Shown: positions 9,746-20,443, counted from the first letter of the stretch. The stretch: 64,000 bases of DNA from Moraxella ovis (GCF_900453105.1 NZ_UGPW01000001.1:806001-870000); one strand, 5' to 3'. Notes: a model not told the origin generated them from the sequence alone. Made by a program: numbers and translations.

Positions 9746-10774
9746 ATGACAAACGGTAATTTTAAAGTTAATCTGGATCTAGATTCAAAAAAAACCACTC
9801 ATGTCGCAGTGGCTGTATTTAGGTATGGCGATGAATTTTTGCTTGCTAGGCGACATACACATCAGCATCAGGGCGGGAAATTGGAATTCGTCGGGGGAAA
9901 AATAGAGCAATCCGAATCACCGATATCTGCTCTGATTCGAGAAGTGGATGAAGAGTTGGGCTTGGATATTAATGATAATATCATCACAAAGATGGGTCGT
10001 ATTTGGCATGACTATGGTGACAAGGTGGTATGTCTGCACGTATATCAAGTGTTATTAACAGATGGTCAATATGTGGACTTTCGTGATCGGAAGATTGGCT
10101 GTGATGGGCAAGAGATTGGATTTTTTAAAAAAGATGTCGTGGTTGGGCAAAAAGAGAATTTTCCTGCGGCGAATGCTGCTATTTTAGCTTGGCTGACGTT
10201 GCCAGATACCATCACCATCAGTCATGAGTTAAGATATTTTAATAATAAAACCGACTGGTTGGATTGTTACAAAAATCTGCCCAAAAATAGCACGCTTCTT
10301 GTGCGTACTAAAAATACCGTTAACGAAGATCTGTTAAGGTCGTTGATGGCGTTGCGTACGGATTTAAGGTTGGTTATCTCATTGGAGGATTGGCTAAAGA
10401 TTAAGGATAATCGAGGTATTGATCTTGATCAAATAGTAGCCATTCGATTGACGCATCATGAGCTGATGAATATTGATTTATCTGAATTGAATTTAGCGCA
10501 TCTGCCCATCATAGCCAGCTGCCATGATTTGAATAGCCTGACCAAGGTCAATGAATTAGCAAAATCACACCCTGTTATGGCGGTGCTGTTATCACCAGTT
10601 AAGCCAACTGCGACGCACCCTGATGCGCCTGCATTAGGCTGGAAAGTGTTTGAGGAGCTGGCTGAAGTGTCGGACGTGCCTGTGATTGGACTTGGTGGAT
10701 TAAGCCCTGATGACTTGTCAGATGCACATAATCACGGCGCGGTTGCGGTTGCAGGGATCAGAGAATTTTTATAA
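9746..10774 (+). CDS. Nudix hydrolase fused to thiamine-phosphate-synthase-like domain
   Basis: The protein has 342 residues. The N-terminal half is a MutT-type Nudix domain, with the Nudix box G-x5-E-x7-REVDEELG at about residues 50-72 (GGKIEQSE...REVDEELGLD). The C-terminal third resembles thiamine monophosphate synthase, with TATHPDAPALGW and VIGLGGLSP...GAVAVAGI as its phosphate-binding end. This two-domain architecture is known in gammaproteobacteria, where the Nudix part acts as 8-oxo-dGTP diphosphatase. Whether the second domain is catalytic is doubtful, as it lacks much of the normal TMP synthase. The start is ATG 9746; an upstream TTG at 9695 is less likely. TGACAAACGGTA occurs twice around the start, 21 bases apart. 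Confidence 0.8.
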   Translation: MTNGNFKVNLDLDSKKTTHVAVAVFRYGDEFLLARRHTHQHQGGKLEFVGGKIEQSESPISALIREVDEELGLDINDNIITKMGRIWHDYGDKVVCLHVYQVLLTDGQYVDFRDRKIGCDGQEIGFFKKDVVVGQKENFPAANAAILAWLTLPDTITISHELRYFNNKTDWLDCYKNLPKNSTLLVRTKNTVNEDLLRSLMALRTDLRLVISLEDWLKIKDNRGIDLDQIVAIRLTHHELMNIDLSELNLAHLPIIASCHDLNSLTKVNELAKSHPVMAVLLSPVKPTATHPDAPALGWKVFEELAEVSDVPVIGLGGLSPDDLSDAHNHGAVAVAGIREFL

Positions 10775-10805
10775 AAAATAGCCATATTTCAAGATGAAAT
10801 AAACC

Positions 10806-10834
10806 TTGTCAAAGCACCCAAATTCATTTAAAAT
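10806..10834 (+). promoter_or_regulatory. gap promoter
   Basis: TTGTCA (10806-10811) and TAAAAT (10829-10834) are separated by 17 bases, about 50 bases before the gap start codon. This is a good sigma-70 match for a highly expressed gene. Confidence 0.6.
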
Positions 10835-10886
10835 TCAGGTGTTTTGTTATAACTAATATTCCATTCATTTATAAAAGGATATTGCC

Positions 10887-12224
10887 ATGAGCATCTATCA
10901 AGACCATCTAACCAAGCGCCAAACCCAAGAAACCCAAGCGACTGAGCTACTTGTCGCCCTTGCTAAACTTGCTAGTCAAAACGCAAATGTTCTGTTTTTT
11001 GGTGATCGTGTGACTCTGTCGGTATCGGACATCTTGGCAAAACACGCCAAAGCAGGTCTTGACGTGGCGGATACTCTTGCCCTAGCCAAAGACATCACAG
11101 CGATTAACACCACTGTTGATTTGGGACAGGCGGTTAAAGCAGGCAAAAAAGCCAGCGATTTTGCAAACGGTGCAGAGGTATCTGCCACGGACGTGGTGCT
11201 ATACGGCTTTGGGCGTATTGGACGCATCTTGGCACGTCTACTTATGAGTCGCCCTGCCTCTGATAAGGGCTTGCAACTAAAGGCCATCGTGGTACGCCCT
11301 GCTGGTGATGGCGACCTTGATAAGCGTGGCTCACTACTAGAACGTGATAGTGTGCATGGTTGGTTTGACGGTTCGGTGGAGATTGACAACGCCAATAGCG
11401 GTATCATCGTGAACGGTCGCTTTATTAAATTCATCTACGCCTCTGACCCTAGCGAGATTGACTACACCGCCCACGGCATTGATAACGCCATCGTGATTGA
11501 CAATACTGGCAAATGGAAAGATGAAGCAGGGCTTGGTAAGCACCTAGCAAGCAAAGGCGTGAAAAAAGTGCTACTGACCGCCCCTGCCAAAGGCGACATT
11601 AAAAACGTGGTCTATGGCGTAAACCATGACACCATCGGTGGCGACACCATCGTATCTGCAGCGTCTTGCACCACCAACGCCATCACGCCAACGCTAAAAG
11701 TGTTACACGACACTTACGGTATCGTAAACGGACACATGGAAACGGTTCACGCTTTTACCAATGACCAAAACTTGGTGGACAACCACCACAAATCCGACCG
11801 CCGTGGTCGTGCCGCCCCCTTGAACATGGTAATGACTTCAACGGGTGCTGCGTCTGCCGTATCAAAAGCCATTCCTGAATTAAAAGGCAAACTCACAGGC
11901 AATGCCATTCGTGTGCCAACGCCAAACGTCTCTCTTGCGATTTTAAACCTAAACTTTGACAAAGCGGTTGGTTCTGCCGATGAGCTAAATGCCTTTATGA
12001 AGGCAAAATCACAAAGTGAACAATGGCAAGAGCAAATCGACTATTCGGACAGTCCTGAAGCGGTATCAACCGACTTCGTTGGTTCTGAAAAAGTGGCAAT
12101 CTTTGACGCCAAAGCAACCATCGCAGCAGACAATCGTGCGACACTTTATGTGTGGTATGACAACGAGATGGGATACAGCACGCAGGTGATTCGTGTTGCT
12201 GAGGTGATGGCTAATAACGGCTAA
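10887..12224 (+). CDS. gap: Glyceraldehyde-3-phosphate dehydrogenase, long form
   Basis: This 445-residue enzyme oxidises glyceraldehyde 3-phosphate to 1,3-bisphosphoglycerate with NAD(P). The Rossmann entry YGFGRIGR lies near residue 107, and the active-site motif SCTTNAITP has its catalytic cysteine at about residue 261. The usual enzyme is about 335 residues with that cysteine near 150, so there is an N-terminal extension of about 110 residues, predicted to be mainly helical. This long form is typical of Acinetobacter and Moraxella. AAGGA precedes the ATG, and promoter and terminator are both clear, so it is a single-gene unit. Asp and Asn codons favour GAC and AAC, as in strongly expressed genes. 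Confidence 0.95.
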   Translation: MSIYQDHLTKRQTQETQATELLVALAKLASQNANVLFFGDRVTLSVSDILAKHAKAGLDVADTLALAKDITAINTTVDLGQAVKAGKKASDFANGAEVSATDVVLYGFGRIGRILARLLMSRPASDKGLQLKAIVVRPAGDGDLDKRGSLLERDSVHGWFDGSVEIDNANSGIIVNGRFIKFIYASDPSEIDYTAHGIDNAIVIDNTGKWKDEAGLGKHLASKGVKKVLLTAPAKGDIKNVVYGVNHDTIGGDTIVSAASCTTNAITPTLKVLHDTYGIVNGHMETVHAFTNDQNLVDNHHKSDRRGRAAPLNMVMTSTGAASAVSKAIPELKGKLTGNAIRVPTPNVSLAILNLNFDKAVGSADELNAFMKAKSQSEQWQEQIDYSDSPEAVSTDFVGSEKVAIFDAKATIAADNRATLYVWYDNEMGYSTQVIRVAEVMANNG

Positions 12225-12240
12225 ATAGCTTTTGTGTGAT

Positions 12241-12273
12241 AAAAAAACACGCTCTTGGTGGGCGTGTTTTTTT
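12241..12273. terminator. Terminator between gap and the LysR gene
   Basis: A 12-bp perfect stem (12241-12252 with 12262-12273), with an ACACGC/GCGTGT core, an A-tract before and a T-tract after, and a 9-base loop. It fits bidirectional termination of the convergent genes. Confidence 0.9.
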
Positions 12274-12295
12274 GTTGGTTGGTTTTTTAAATCAA

Positions 12296-13198
12296 TCATC
12301 TGGTTTGTTTTAGGGTTTTGATCATCTGTTGAAGCATGGCTTGGGTGGCAATGCTGGTGTGTCTACCATGCCTTGTGATGATTTGTGTGTTGTCATGTGT
12401 GCCATTATCAATAGATGCAGGCAGAATTAAAGGAATGCTGATTAAATCGTGATCGCTTTGATAGAGTAATAGTTCAGGCAAAATGGCAATGCCGCCAGCT
12501 GCTGCATAGCGTTTTAAAAGATGCATATCGTTACATAATAAGGCGGTAGGTAAGATGATGCCTAAGATTGCTTCGGCTTGTGCGACCACTTGACGAATGC
12601 CGTAACTGTGATCAGTAAAGGCGATTTTTTGATCAATAAGCTCGTGTAATTTGATGGTGGATTTATGTGCCAAAGCGTGATTAGGGTTCATAAAAACATG
12701 CAGTTTATGCACTGCTCGAAAATGACTTTTAAGCTGTGGGTGATTGATGGAATTATACAAAAGTCCAATATCTGTCTCCCCATCAATGATTTTTCTGATG
12801 ATTTCAGTACTGCTATGAATGCCGATTTCTATGGCGATGTTGGGATAATTGTTGGAAAATTCATTCACCATTTGTGAGACATGATTTAGGTAGCCTACGC
12901 CTGTGCTGATATGTACTTTACCTGTTTTTAAGCCTTGTAAGTGATTGAGTTCTTGTTGTAGGTGTTCTTCTTGCTCATGGATTTGTTTGTAGTGCGATAA
13001 GACCTTTTCGCCCATTGGTGTTAAGATTGCTCCTTTGGTGTGGCGTTCTAGCAAGATAACACCCAAAGATTTTTCCAAACTGGCAATTTGCCGACTGATG
13101 GCAGAAGGGGTGATGTTTAGCACATCGGCAGCAGCTCGTATACCACCTTGTCGCACCACTTGGTAAAAATAATATGCCCGCTTATCAATCAAGCTCAT
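12296..13198 (-). CDS. LysR-family transcriptional regulator
   Basis: The 300-residue protein has an N-terminal winged helix-turn-helix at residues 3-62 (GIRAAADVLNITPSAISRQI, then SLEKSLGVILLER), followed by a periplasmic-binding-like effector domain. The start codon has a strong AAGGAG site. It is divergent from the M20 amidohydrolase and DUF3100 genes and shares a 146-base gap containing a LysR-type dyad, so it probably controls them. By analogy with other LysR regulators its ligand may be a substrate or product of the hydrolase; the ligand itself cannot be read from the sequence. Confidence 0.9.
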   Translation of the reverse strand: MSLIDKRAYYFYQVVRQGGIRAAADVLNITPSAISRQIASLEKSLGVILLERHTKGAILTPMGEKVLSHYKQIHEQEEHLQQELNHLQGLKTGKVHISTGVGYLNHVSQMVNEFSNNYPNIAIEIGIHSSTEIIRKIIDGETDIGLLYNSINHPQLKSHFRAVHKLHVFMNPNHALAHKSTIKLHELIDQKIAFTDHSYGIRQVVAQAEAILGIILPTALLCNDMHLLKRYAAAGGIAILPELLLYQSDHDLISIPLILPASIDNGTHDNTQIITRHGRHTSIATQAMLQQMIKTLKQTR

Positions 13199-13240
13199 GA
13201 CTACTCCTTGTGATTAGGTAGGGTGTCAGCATAGCAAAAG

Positions 13241-13259
13241 TGTTGCCAAAAAAGCAACA
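13241..13259. promoter_or_regulatory. Candidate LysR operator
   Basis: TGTTGC and GCAACA form a perfect 6-bp inverted repeat around a 7-base A-rich spacer, containing the T-N11-A core typical of LysR-type sites. It lies in the divergent region, about 40 bases before the regulator gene and 85 bases before the amidohydrolase start, where an autoregulatory and activator site is expected. Confidence 0.6.
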
Positions 13260-13344
13260 AAATTTTTAAAAATAGAACTTGTTGTTTTATTTTATCGTTT
13301 TTATACTTAAAACAGTGCTAATGAATGATTATGAGAGGGGATTG

Positions 13345-14505
13345 ATGAATATTCCAGCGTCTTTACTAGAAGAGGTGATCGGTTGGCGACATTATCTTCA
13401 CCAAAATCCTGAATTGGGTTTTGAAGAGTACGATACTTCAAGACTGGTGACAGAAGTATTGACAAATCTGGGCATCAAGGTGCATACAGGCCTGGCCAAA
13501 ACTGGTGTGATTGGTATCTTAAAAAAGGGCAATGGTACTCGCAGCATTGGCATTCGTGCTGACATGGATGCACTGCCAATTCAAGAGCTTGGCAGTGCTG
13601 ATTATGCATCTTGTCAGGCGGGTAAAATGCACGCTTGTGGGCATGATGGACATACGGCGATTTTGCTTGGGGCAGCGACTTATTTGGCAAAGTATGGCAG
13701 CTTTGATGGTACGGTATATTTTATTTTTCAGCCTGCCGAGGAGAATCTGGGTGGTGGCGTGGCAATGGTGGAAGATGGCTTGTTTGAGCAATTTGCCATT
13801 GATGAAATCTATGGACTGCACAACTGGCCGGGGCGACCACTTGGTGAGATTTGTGTGAATGATGGCTCGATGATGGCATCGTTTGATATTTTTGACATTA
13901 CATTGCAAGGCGTTGGTACGCACGCTGCCATGCCTGAATATGGCAAAGATCCGATTGTGGCGGCAGCAGGATTGATTGCGGCTGTGCAATCCATTGTGTC
14001 CAGGGAGGTTGCTTCGTTAAAGTCGGCGGTTTTGAGTATTACGCAGATTCAAGGTGGTGATACTTACAACATCATTCCAGAGTATGTAACTTTAAAAGGT
14101 ACGGTCAGAGCATTAGATGAAAAAACTCGCCTGATGGTAAAAGATCGCTTATTAGAATATGTAGAAAAATTGCCAGCTTTATATGGTGTTACAGGCAGCA
14201 TCGACTATCAAGAACGCTATCCTGCCACAATCAATAACAGTGAGTGTGCCGCCCATATTCGCCGCATTGCCAGTGAGGTTTTTGGCAAGGATAAAGTGCT
14301 TGAAAATGTACCGCCAACGATGGCATCTGAGGATTTTTCAGTCATGCTTAATGCCAAAAAAGGGGCGTATCTGTGGCTGGGTGTTGATGAACCAAGCAGA
14401 CCGTCAACACCTTTGCATAACCCTTATTTTGATTTTAATGATAATGTCATTGCTATTGGTATTCATCTATGGGTAAGTTTGGTGGAAAAAACCTTAGTTG
14501 CTTGA
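13345..14505 (+). CDS. M20-family amidohydrolase (N-acyl amino acid / hippurate hydrolase type)
   Basis: This 386-residue metallopeptidase-fold hydrolase has the M20D motifs GIRADMDALPIQE, HACGHDGHTAILLGAA and FQPAEENLGGG, which supply the two-metal site and the catalytic glutamate. A C-terminal TMASEDFSVML holds a further ligand. Family members hydrolyse N-acyl amino acids, hippurate, IAA-conjugates or p-aminobenzoyl-glutamate; the substrate here is unknown. I choose ATG 13345, because GAGAGG lies just upstream; ATG 13321 and TTG 13279 are alternatives without that support. It is followed after 102 bases by the DUF3100 membrane protein, suggesting paired uptake and hydrolysis under the LysR regulator. 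Confidence 0.88.
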   Translation: MNIPASLLEEVIGWRHYLHQNPELGFEEYDTSRLVTEVLTNLGIKVHTGLAKTGVIGILKKGNGTRSIGIRADMDALPIQELGSADYASCQAGKMHACGHDGHTAILLGAATYLAKYGSFDGTVYFIFQPAEENLGGGVAMVEDGLFEQFAIDEIYGLHNWPGRPLGEICVNDGSMMASFDIFDITLQGVGTHAAMPEYGKDPIVAAAGLIAAVQSIVSREVASLKSAVLSITQIQGGDTYNIIPEYVTLKGTVRALDEKTRLMVKDRLLEYVEKLPALYGVTGSIDYQERYPATINNSECAAHIRRIASEVFGKDKVLENVPPTMASEDFSVMLNAKKGAYLWLGVDEPSRPSTPLHNPYFDFNDNVIAIGIHLWVSLVEKTLVA

Positions 14506-14523
14506 TTTGAGCCGTTGGCGGAC

Positions 14524-14559
14524 TGTCTTGCAGGTTAATTTTTTGTCTTGCAAGCTAAT
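14524..14559 (+). repeat. Two tandem 16-bp near-identical direct repeats
   Basis: TGTCTTGCAGGTTAAT (14524-14539) recurs as TGTCTTGCAAGCTAAT (14544-14559), with two mismatches and a 20-base period. The pair lies between the amidohydrolase and DUF3100 genes. The two-turn spacing would suit paired protein binding, but it could also be a chance duplication. Confidence 0.5.
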
Positions 14560-14607
14560 CAAGCTGCTAATATTCGTTGTTGCTATGAAACAATCAAAAG
14601 GATGTGT

Positions 14608-15909
14608 ATGATGAGTCTTTCTTTAAAAGCGTTGCTAGATTTTCGTTTGCATTTGTTGGTGCTGACTATTGCTTGTATTTCTGAGCTAATCGGCATTGCT
14701 AAGTTTGATATTGGTATTGGCACGGTGGTGTTATTGCCACTGCTGTATGCTTTTGTGATTGCGGCATTTTTTAATAAAAATATCATACCAGCCGCCAGTA
14801 AAGTCTTTGATGATAAAACCAATCTGGTGGCAAGTCAGTGGATTTTAATCTGTTTAATGCCATTTATTGCTAAATTTGCTGTCGGTATTGGTCCTAAAAT
14901 TAACGACATCATTGCCGCAGGACCTGCTCTTATTTTCCAAGAAATTGGTAATGTTGCAACCGTATTGTTTGCCTTACCGATTGCGGTGCTTGTGTTTGGC
15001 ATGGGGCGTGAAGCCATCGGTGCAACGCATTCGATTGCCAGAGAGCCAAACATTGCTTTGATCGCTGATAAATTCGGACTAAAAACACCAGAAGGTATTG
15101 GTGTGATGGGTGTGTATGTCATGGGGACACTGTTTGGGGCGATTTATTTTTCGCTAATGGCAGGCGTGGTGGCTTCGTGGGGTATTTTTGATGTTCGATC
15201 ACTGGCGATGGCGTGCGGCGTTGGCTCTGGCAGCATGATGGGTGCGTGCTCGACTGCTTTGGCGGAGATATTGCCTGAACATAAGGATGATATTGTTGCT
15301 TTTGCTGCCAGTAGCAATCTTTTGACTTATGCGACAGGTCTGTTCGTGTCTGTATTTGTCGCTTTACCCTTTGCTGAATGGCTATATAAAGTATTGTCAA
15401 AATTTAGAAAAACCAAGCAGCAAAATACTGCTCATCTTGATGATAAGGTGATTGCAGATGACCATGAGGAAGCAAGTGTCAGCACAACTGTATTGATCCA
15501 AGCACTTGCTTTTGTGTGCGGGCTGCTTCTGCTGGTAAACTGGGTGGGTACAAAAAACGATCCTTTGACTGCCTTAGCAGGCATGACAATCTTATTTGTT
15601 TGTTGCGTGCTGGGTATTTTGATTAAAAAGGTCGTTCCGCTTGGTGTGCCAAGCATTGCCTAGGTGTCTATTGTTGCCATCATTGCCGCTTCGCCAATCA
15701 TGCCGATGGCGGATTATGTGCTGTCTGCTACGGATAAGCTGGGGCTGTTGCCATTGATTACGCCGACCCTAGTCTATGCAGGCATTGCCATCTCTCGGTC
15801 GGAAGTTGCCTTATTTAAAAAGTCAGGCGTAAAAATTGCCATCATTGCTTTATTGACCTTTACGGGTACTTATCTGGGGTCGGTGGTGATTGCAGATTTC
15901 ATGCTTTGA
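14608..15909 (+). pseudogene. DUF3100 membrane protein interrupted by an in-frame TAG
   Basis: The frame from ATG 14608 (AAGGA upstream) encodes a strongly hydrophobic DUF3100-type protein. It reaches TAG at 15661-15663 after 351 residues, then continues in the same frame for 81 more residues to TGA at 15907-15909. The downstream part starts VSIVAIIAASPIMP and has two further membrane segments (TPTLVYAGIAISRS; IAIIALLTFTGTYLG), so it clearly completes the protein. A TGG-to-TAG change, Trp to amber, is the simplest explanation. No ribosome binding site precedes GTG 15664. DUF3100 genes often neighbour M20 amidohydrolases and may transport the substrate. Read-through, recent inactivation or a base-call error are all possible. 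Confidence 0.85.
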
Positions 15910-15921
15910 TTGATGTGGCTG

Positions 15922-15958
15922 AAAATAACCCAAAATATATATTTTGGGTTATTTTTTT
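15922..15958 (+). terminator. Terminator after the DUF3100 gene
   Basis: A long A/T-rich hairpin with an AACCC/GGGTT core (15922-15955, pairing from both sides of a central 4-base loop) is followed by seven Ts. It ends the amidohydrolase-DUF3100 unit. Confidence 0.85.
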
Positions 15959-16000
15959 GAACAATGGGTTGATGGATAAATAAAAATTAACTAAAAACTA

Positions 16001-16009
16001 TGCTACAAT
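16001..16009 (+). promoter_or_regulatory. Extended -10 promoter for obgE
   Basis: TGC-TACAAT forms an extended -10 about 33 bases before the obgE start. No good -35 is visible, which extended -10 promoters tolerate. Confidence 0.5.
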
Positions 16010-16011
16010 AG

Positions 16012-17256
<1,245 letters not shown>

Positions 17257-17281
17257 TGATGAGCTGATATAAGGAAATAGT

Positions 17282-18397
17282 ATGGATAATTCGCCAAAAC
17301 GTATCGTGGTAAAAATCGGCTCATCGCTTTTGACCAACAACGGTCGGGGGCTTGACCGCACCGCCATTTATGAATGGGCAAGACAAATCGCCATGTTGCA
17401 CGCTCGTGGGATTGAAGTGGTATTAGTGTCGAGTGGGGCGATTGCCGAAGGGGTGGTTCGTATGAACTTGCCCGAACGCCCAAAAAAGCTCCCTGCTTTG
17501 CAAGCCTGTGCGTCCATTGGACAAATGGGGCTGATTGAGACATGGTGGCAAGCATTAATCCAAAAAGGCGTGCAGTCATCACAAATTCTACTTACTCATG
17601 ACGATCTAGCCCACCGCTCACGCTATCTTAACATCAGCCAGACCATTAATCAGCTGGTAGATTGGCGTGTCGTACCTGTGATTAACGAAAATGACACCGT
17701 CAGCTATGGCGAGATAAAATTTGGCGATAATGACACGCTTGGAGCGATGAGCGCGACCATGGTGGGTGCTGATTTGTACATCATCCTAACCGACCAAGAC
17801 GGTGTATTTACCGACAACCCACGCACCAATCCCAATGCCAAGCTCATCATCAGCGAGCGAGCCATGGCGGATTATCTGTTCGATGTGGCGGGTGATGGCG
17901 GTAAATGGGGATCGGGTGGTATGCTCACCAAAATCCGTGCAGGGCGCTTGGCGGCAATGGCGAACTGCCCGACCATCATTGCTAATGGTAAAGTTGAGAA
18001 CATCATTACTCGTCTGGCGGATGGCGAGGCGATAGGCACACGATTGACAACTGACCATGCTGACCGCTTGATCGCCAAAAAGCAATGGCTGGCGACACAC
18101 ATTCGCATGGCAGGCTCGCTCGTCGTTGATGAAGGTGCCGCCGACGCCATCACCAAGCAAGGTAAATCATTACTCCCTGTCGGTGTGATGGAGGTTCAGG
18201 GCGACTTTGATGCAGGCGATGTGGTGGAGATTGTCAATCAGCAAAAAGTGCGTTTGGCGGTGGGGCAAGCGGCTTTTAACAGTGAGCAAGCCAAAAAAAT
18301 CACCCAAAAACACACCGATGAAGTCCTACAAATTTTAAAATTAAACGACAACGACAAAATCATCATGGTGCACCGTGATGACATGGCAGTTCTGTAA
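17282..18397 (+). CDS. proB: Glutamate 5-kinase
   Basis: This 371-residue enzyme phosphorylates glutamate in the first step of proline synthesis. The amino acid kinase domain starts with RIVVKIGSSLLTN and includes VSSGAIAEG and VINENDTVSYGEIKFGDND. A PUA domain occupies the last ~90 residues (GSLVVDEGAADAI...). The start has AAGGAAA upstream. It sits directly behind obgE, a linkage seen in many gammaproteobacteria; proA is not in the window. In the family, activity is feedback-inhibited by proline at the kinase domain. Confidence 0.96.
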   Translation: MDNSPKRIVVKIGSSLLTNNGRGLDRTAIYEWARQIAMLHARGIEVVLVSSGAIAEGVVRMNLPERPKKLPALQACASIGQMGLIETWWQALIQKGVQSSQILLTHDDLAHRSRYLNISQTINQLVDWRVVPVINENDTVSYGEIKFGDNDTLGAMSATMVGADLYIILTDQDGVFTDNPRTNPNAKLIISERAMADYLFDVAGDGGKWGSGGMLTKIRAGRLAAMANCPTIIANGKVENIITRLADGEAIGTRLTTDHADRLIAKKQWLATHIRMAGSLVVDEGAADAITKQGKSLLPVGVMEVQGDFDAGDVVEIVNQQKVRLAVGQAAFNSEQAKKITQKHTDEVLQILKLNDNDKIIMVHRDDMAVL

Positions 18398-18432
18398 TTT
18401 TGTTAATAACTTATTAAATATTGGAAAAGATC

Positions 18433-19500
18433 ATGACTCAAAATTTCCCAGTATTAAAGAATGACCGTCTACTGCGCGCCTTGCGTTTTGAGCCTGTGGA
18501 TACGACGCCTGTGTGGATGATGCGACAAGCGGGGCGTTATTTACCAGAATATAAAGCGACCCGCGCCGAGGCTGGTGATTTTTTGAGCCTGTGTAAAGAT
18601 ACGGCTCGCGCTACTGAAGTTACCCTGCAGCCGCTACGCCGTTTTGAGCTTGATGCGGCGATTTTGTTCAGTGACATTCTGACGGTGCCTGATGCCTTGG
18701 ATTTGGGATTGTATTTTGAGACAGGCGAGGGTCCAAAATTTCAAAGAACCGTCCGCACAGAATCAGAGATTGCTAATCTGCCCAAGCTCAACATGAGCGA
18801 CCTGTCTTATGTGACCGATGCGGTAACGAGCATCCGCCATGCGCTGGGCGGTCAGGTGCCACTGTTTGGGTTTAGTGGCAGTCCGTGGACGCTGGCGACT
18901 TATATGATTGAAGGTGGTTCAAGTCGTGAGTATCGCCACGCCAAAGAGATGATGTACGCGCGTCCTGAGCTGCTGCATGCGCTGCTTGCCAAAATTACTG
19001 AAGCGGTGACAGAATATCTGGATGCCCAGATTGTCGCAGGTGCGAACCTTGTGCAGATTTTTGACAGTTGGGGTGGAGCATTGGGTCATCGCCAGTTCGC
19101 TGAATTTAGCCATGCCTATAACCGTCAAATCATCGCTAGTCTTAAAGCTAAACATCCTGATGTACCCGTGGTGATGTTCACCAAAGGTGGCGGTCTATGG
19201 GTGGATACTCAAGCTGACAGTCAGGCAGATGCGCTGGGCTTTGATTGGACAATGCCACTAGATAAAGCCCGAGCGGCATTGGGTAGGGATAAAGCAATTC
19301 AGGGCAACCTAGATCCCGCCACCCTATACGGCATGCCTGACAATATCCGCCAAGCTGTCAAGCAAATGCTAGGCGATGTCTATGGCGGAGGTATCCACAC
19401 CGGTTATGTGGCGAACTTTGGACATGGCATCACGCAGTGGGCGAATCCTGATCATGCCAAGATCTTCGTTGATGCGGTGCATGAATTTAAATTGGGATAA
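18433..19500 (+). CDS. hemE: Uroporphyrinogen decarboxylase
   Basis: The 355-residue cytoplasmic enzyme converts uroporphyrinogen III to coproporphyrinogen III in haem synthesis. The N-terminal signature [15 protein letters not shown] and the second signature [17 protein letters not shown] are both present, and the length matches the family. I take ATG 18433, with GGAAAAGA just upstream, rather than TTG 18421. It lies 35 bases after proB on the same strand, so it may be read from the obgE-proB transcript; no terminator is seen between them. Confidence 0.96.
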   Translation: MTQNFPVLKNDRLLRALRFEPVDTTPVWMMRQAGRYLPEYKATRAEAGDFLSLCKDTARATEVTLQPLRRFELDAAILFSDILTVPDALDLGLYFETGEGPKFQRTVRTESEIANLPKLNMSDLSYVTDAVTSIRHALGGQVPLFGFSGSPWTLATYMIEGGSSREYRHAKEMMYARPELLHALLAKITEAVTEYLDAQIVAGANLVQIFDSWGGALGHRQFAEFSHAYNRQIIASLKAKHPDVPVVMFTKGGGLWVDTQADSQADALGFDWTMPLDKARAALGRDKAIQGNLDPATLYGMPDNIRQAVKQMLGDVYGGGIHTGYVANFGHGITQWANPDHAKIFVDAVHEFKLG

Positions 19501-19559
19501 ACCATCGATAAGCTAAAAGTTTACAGATGTACTATTTTTTAGCTATTTTTAAAAAATCA

Positions 19560-19568
19560 TGCTATAAT
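19560..19568 (+). promoter_or_regulatory. Extended -10 promoter for fabI
   Basis: TGC-TATAAT matches the extended -10 consensus exactly. It lies 33 bases before the fabI ATG, with AAGGA between. Confidence 0.6.
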
Positions 19569-19601
19569 TTGGCAAACCCATCCATTTGTTAAGGATTTTT
19601 T

Positions 19602-20423
19602 ATGTTGTTAAAAGGCCAGCGTTTTGTGGTAACGGGCATCGCCAGTAAGCTTTCTATCGCTTGGGCGATCGCTGAGAGTTTGCATCGTGAAGGTGCTGAG
19701 CTGATCTTGACCTACCCAAATGACAAAATCAAAAAACGTGTTGACATGGCGGCAGAAGCCTTCGGTGCAACTGCGGTAATCGAGTGTGACGTAGGTTCTG
19801 ATGCATCTATCGAAGCATGTTTTAATGAAATTAATCAGCTTTGGGGTCAGGGTGAAGATAGGGGTGTAAACGGCATCGTGCATGCGATTGGTTTTGCTCC
19901 TGCTGATCAGCTGGATGGTGATTTTACCAATGCTACCACGCGTGAAGGCTCTAGCATTGCGCACGACATCTCAAGCTATAGCTTTGTGGCACTTGCCAAA
20001 GCGGGTCGTGAACTACTGGCTGCACGCCAAGGTTCGCTACTAACCCTAACTTATGAAGGTAGTATCTCTGTACTACCAAACTATAATGTCATGGGCATGG
20101 CGAAGGCAAGTTTGGAGGCGTCTGTGCGCTATCTAGCAAGCTCGTTGGGTGGTGAGGGCATCCGTGTGAACGCCATCAGTGCAGGTCCGATTCGCACATT
20201 GGCAGCCAGCGGTATCAAATCATTCCGTCGCATGCTAGACGTAAGCGAAAAAATCGCTCCGTTACAACGCAACGTCAGCCAAGAAGAAGTGGGTAATGCC
20301 GCACTATTCTTATTGTCTCCTTGGGCGAGCGGTGTGACAGGTGAGATTTTATTCGTGGATGCGGGCTTTAATACCGTCGCCATCAGCGAACAAATCATGG
20401 CAATGGCAGGAGATGACGAATAA
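19602..20423 (+). CDS. fabI: Enoyl-ACP reductase, NADH-dependent
   Basis: This 273-residue short-chain dehydrogenase-type enzyme reduces trans-2-enoyl-ACP in the last step of each fatty acid elongation round. The N-terminal nucleotide-binding stretch [16 protein letters not shown] is typical of FabI, and the catalytic Tyr-x6-Lys is YNVMGMAK (Tyr about 161, Lys about 168). [13 protein letters not shown] follows, as in triclosan-sensitive FabI. AAGGA lies before ATG. It has its own promoter and terminator, so it is a monocistronic unit. It functionally links to fabZ further along the window. Confidence 0.96.
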   Translation: MLLKGQRFVVTGIASKLSIAWAIAESLHREGAELILTYPNDKIKKRVDMAAEAFGATAVIECDVGSDASIEACFNEINQLWGQGEDRGVNGIVHAIGFAPADQLDGDFTNATTREGSSIAHDISSYSFVALAKAGRELLAARQGSLLTLTYEGSISVLPNYNVMGMAKASLEASVRYLASSLGGEGIRVNAISAGPIRTLAASGIKSFRRMLDVSEKIAPLQRNVSQEEVGNAALFLLSPWASGVTGEILFVDAGFNTVAISEQIMAMAGDDE

Positions 20424-20443
20424 CATTTTCTAAGTCATTCTGG

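Noticed and set aside
10976..11434. 152-residue antisense frame in gap
   Set aside because: A shadow of the strongly biased gap coding sequence.
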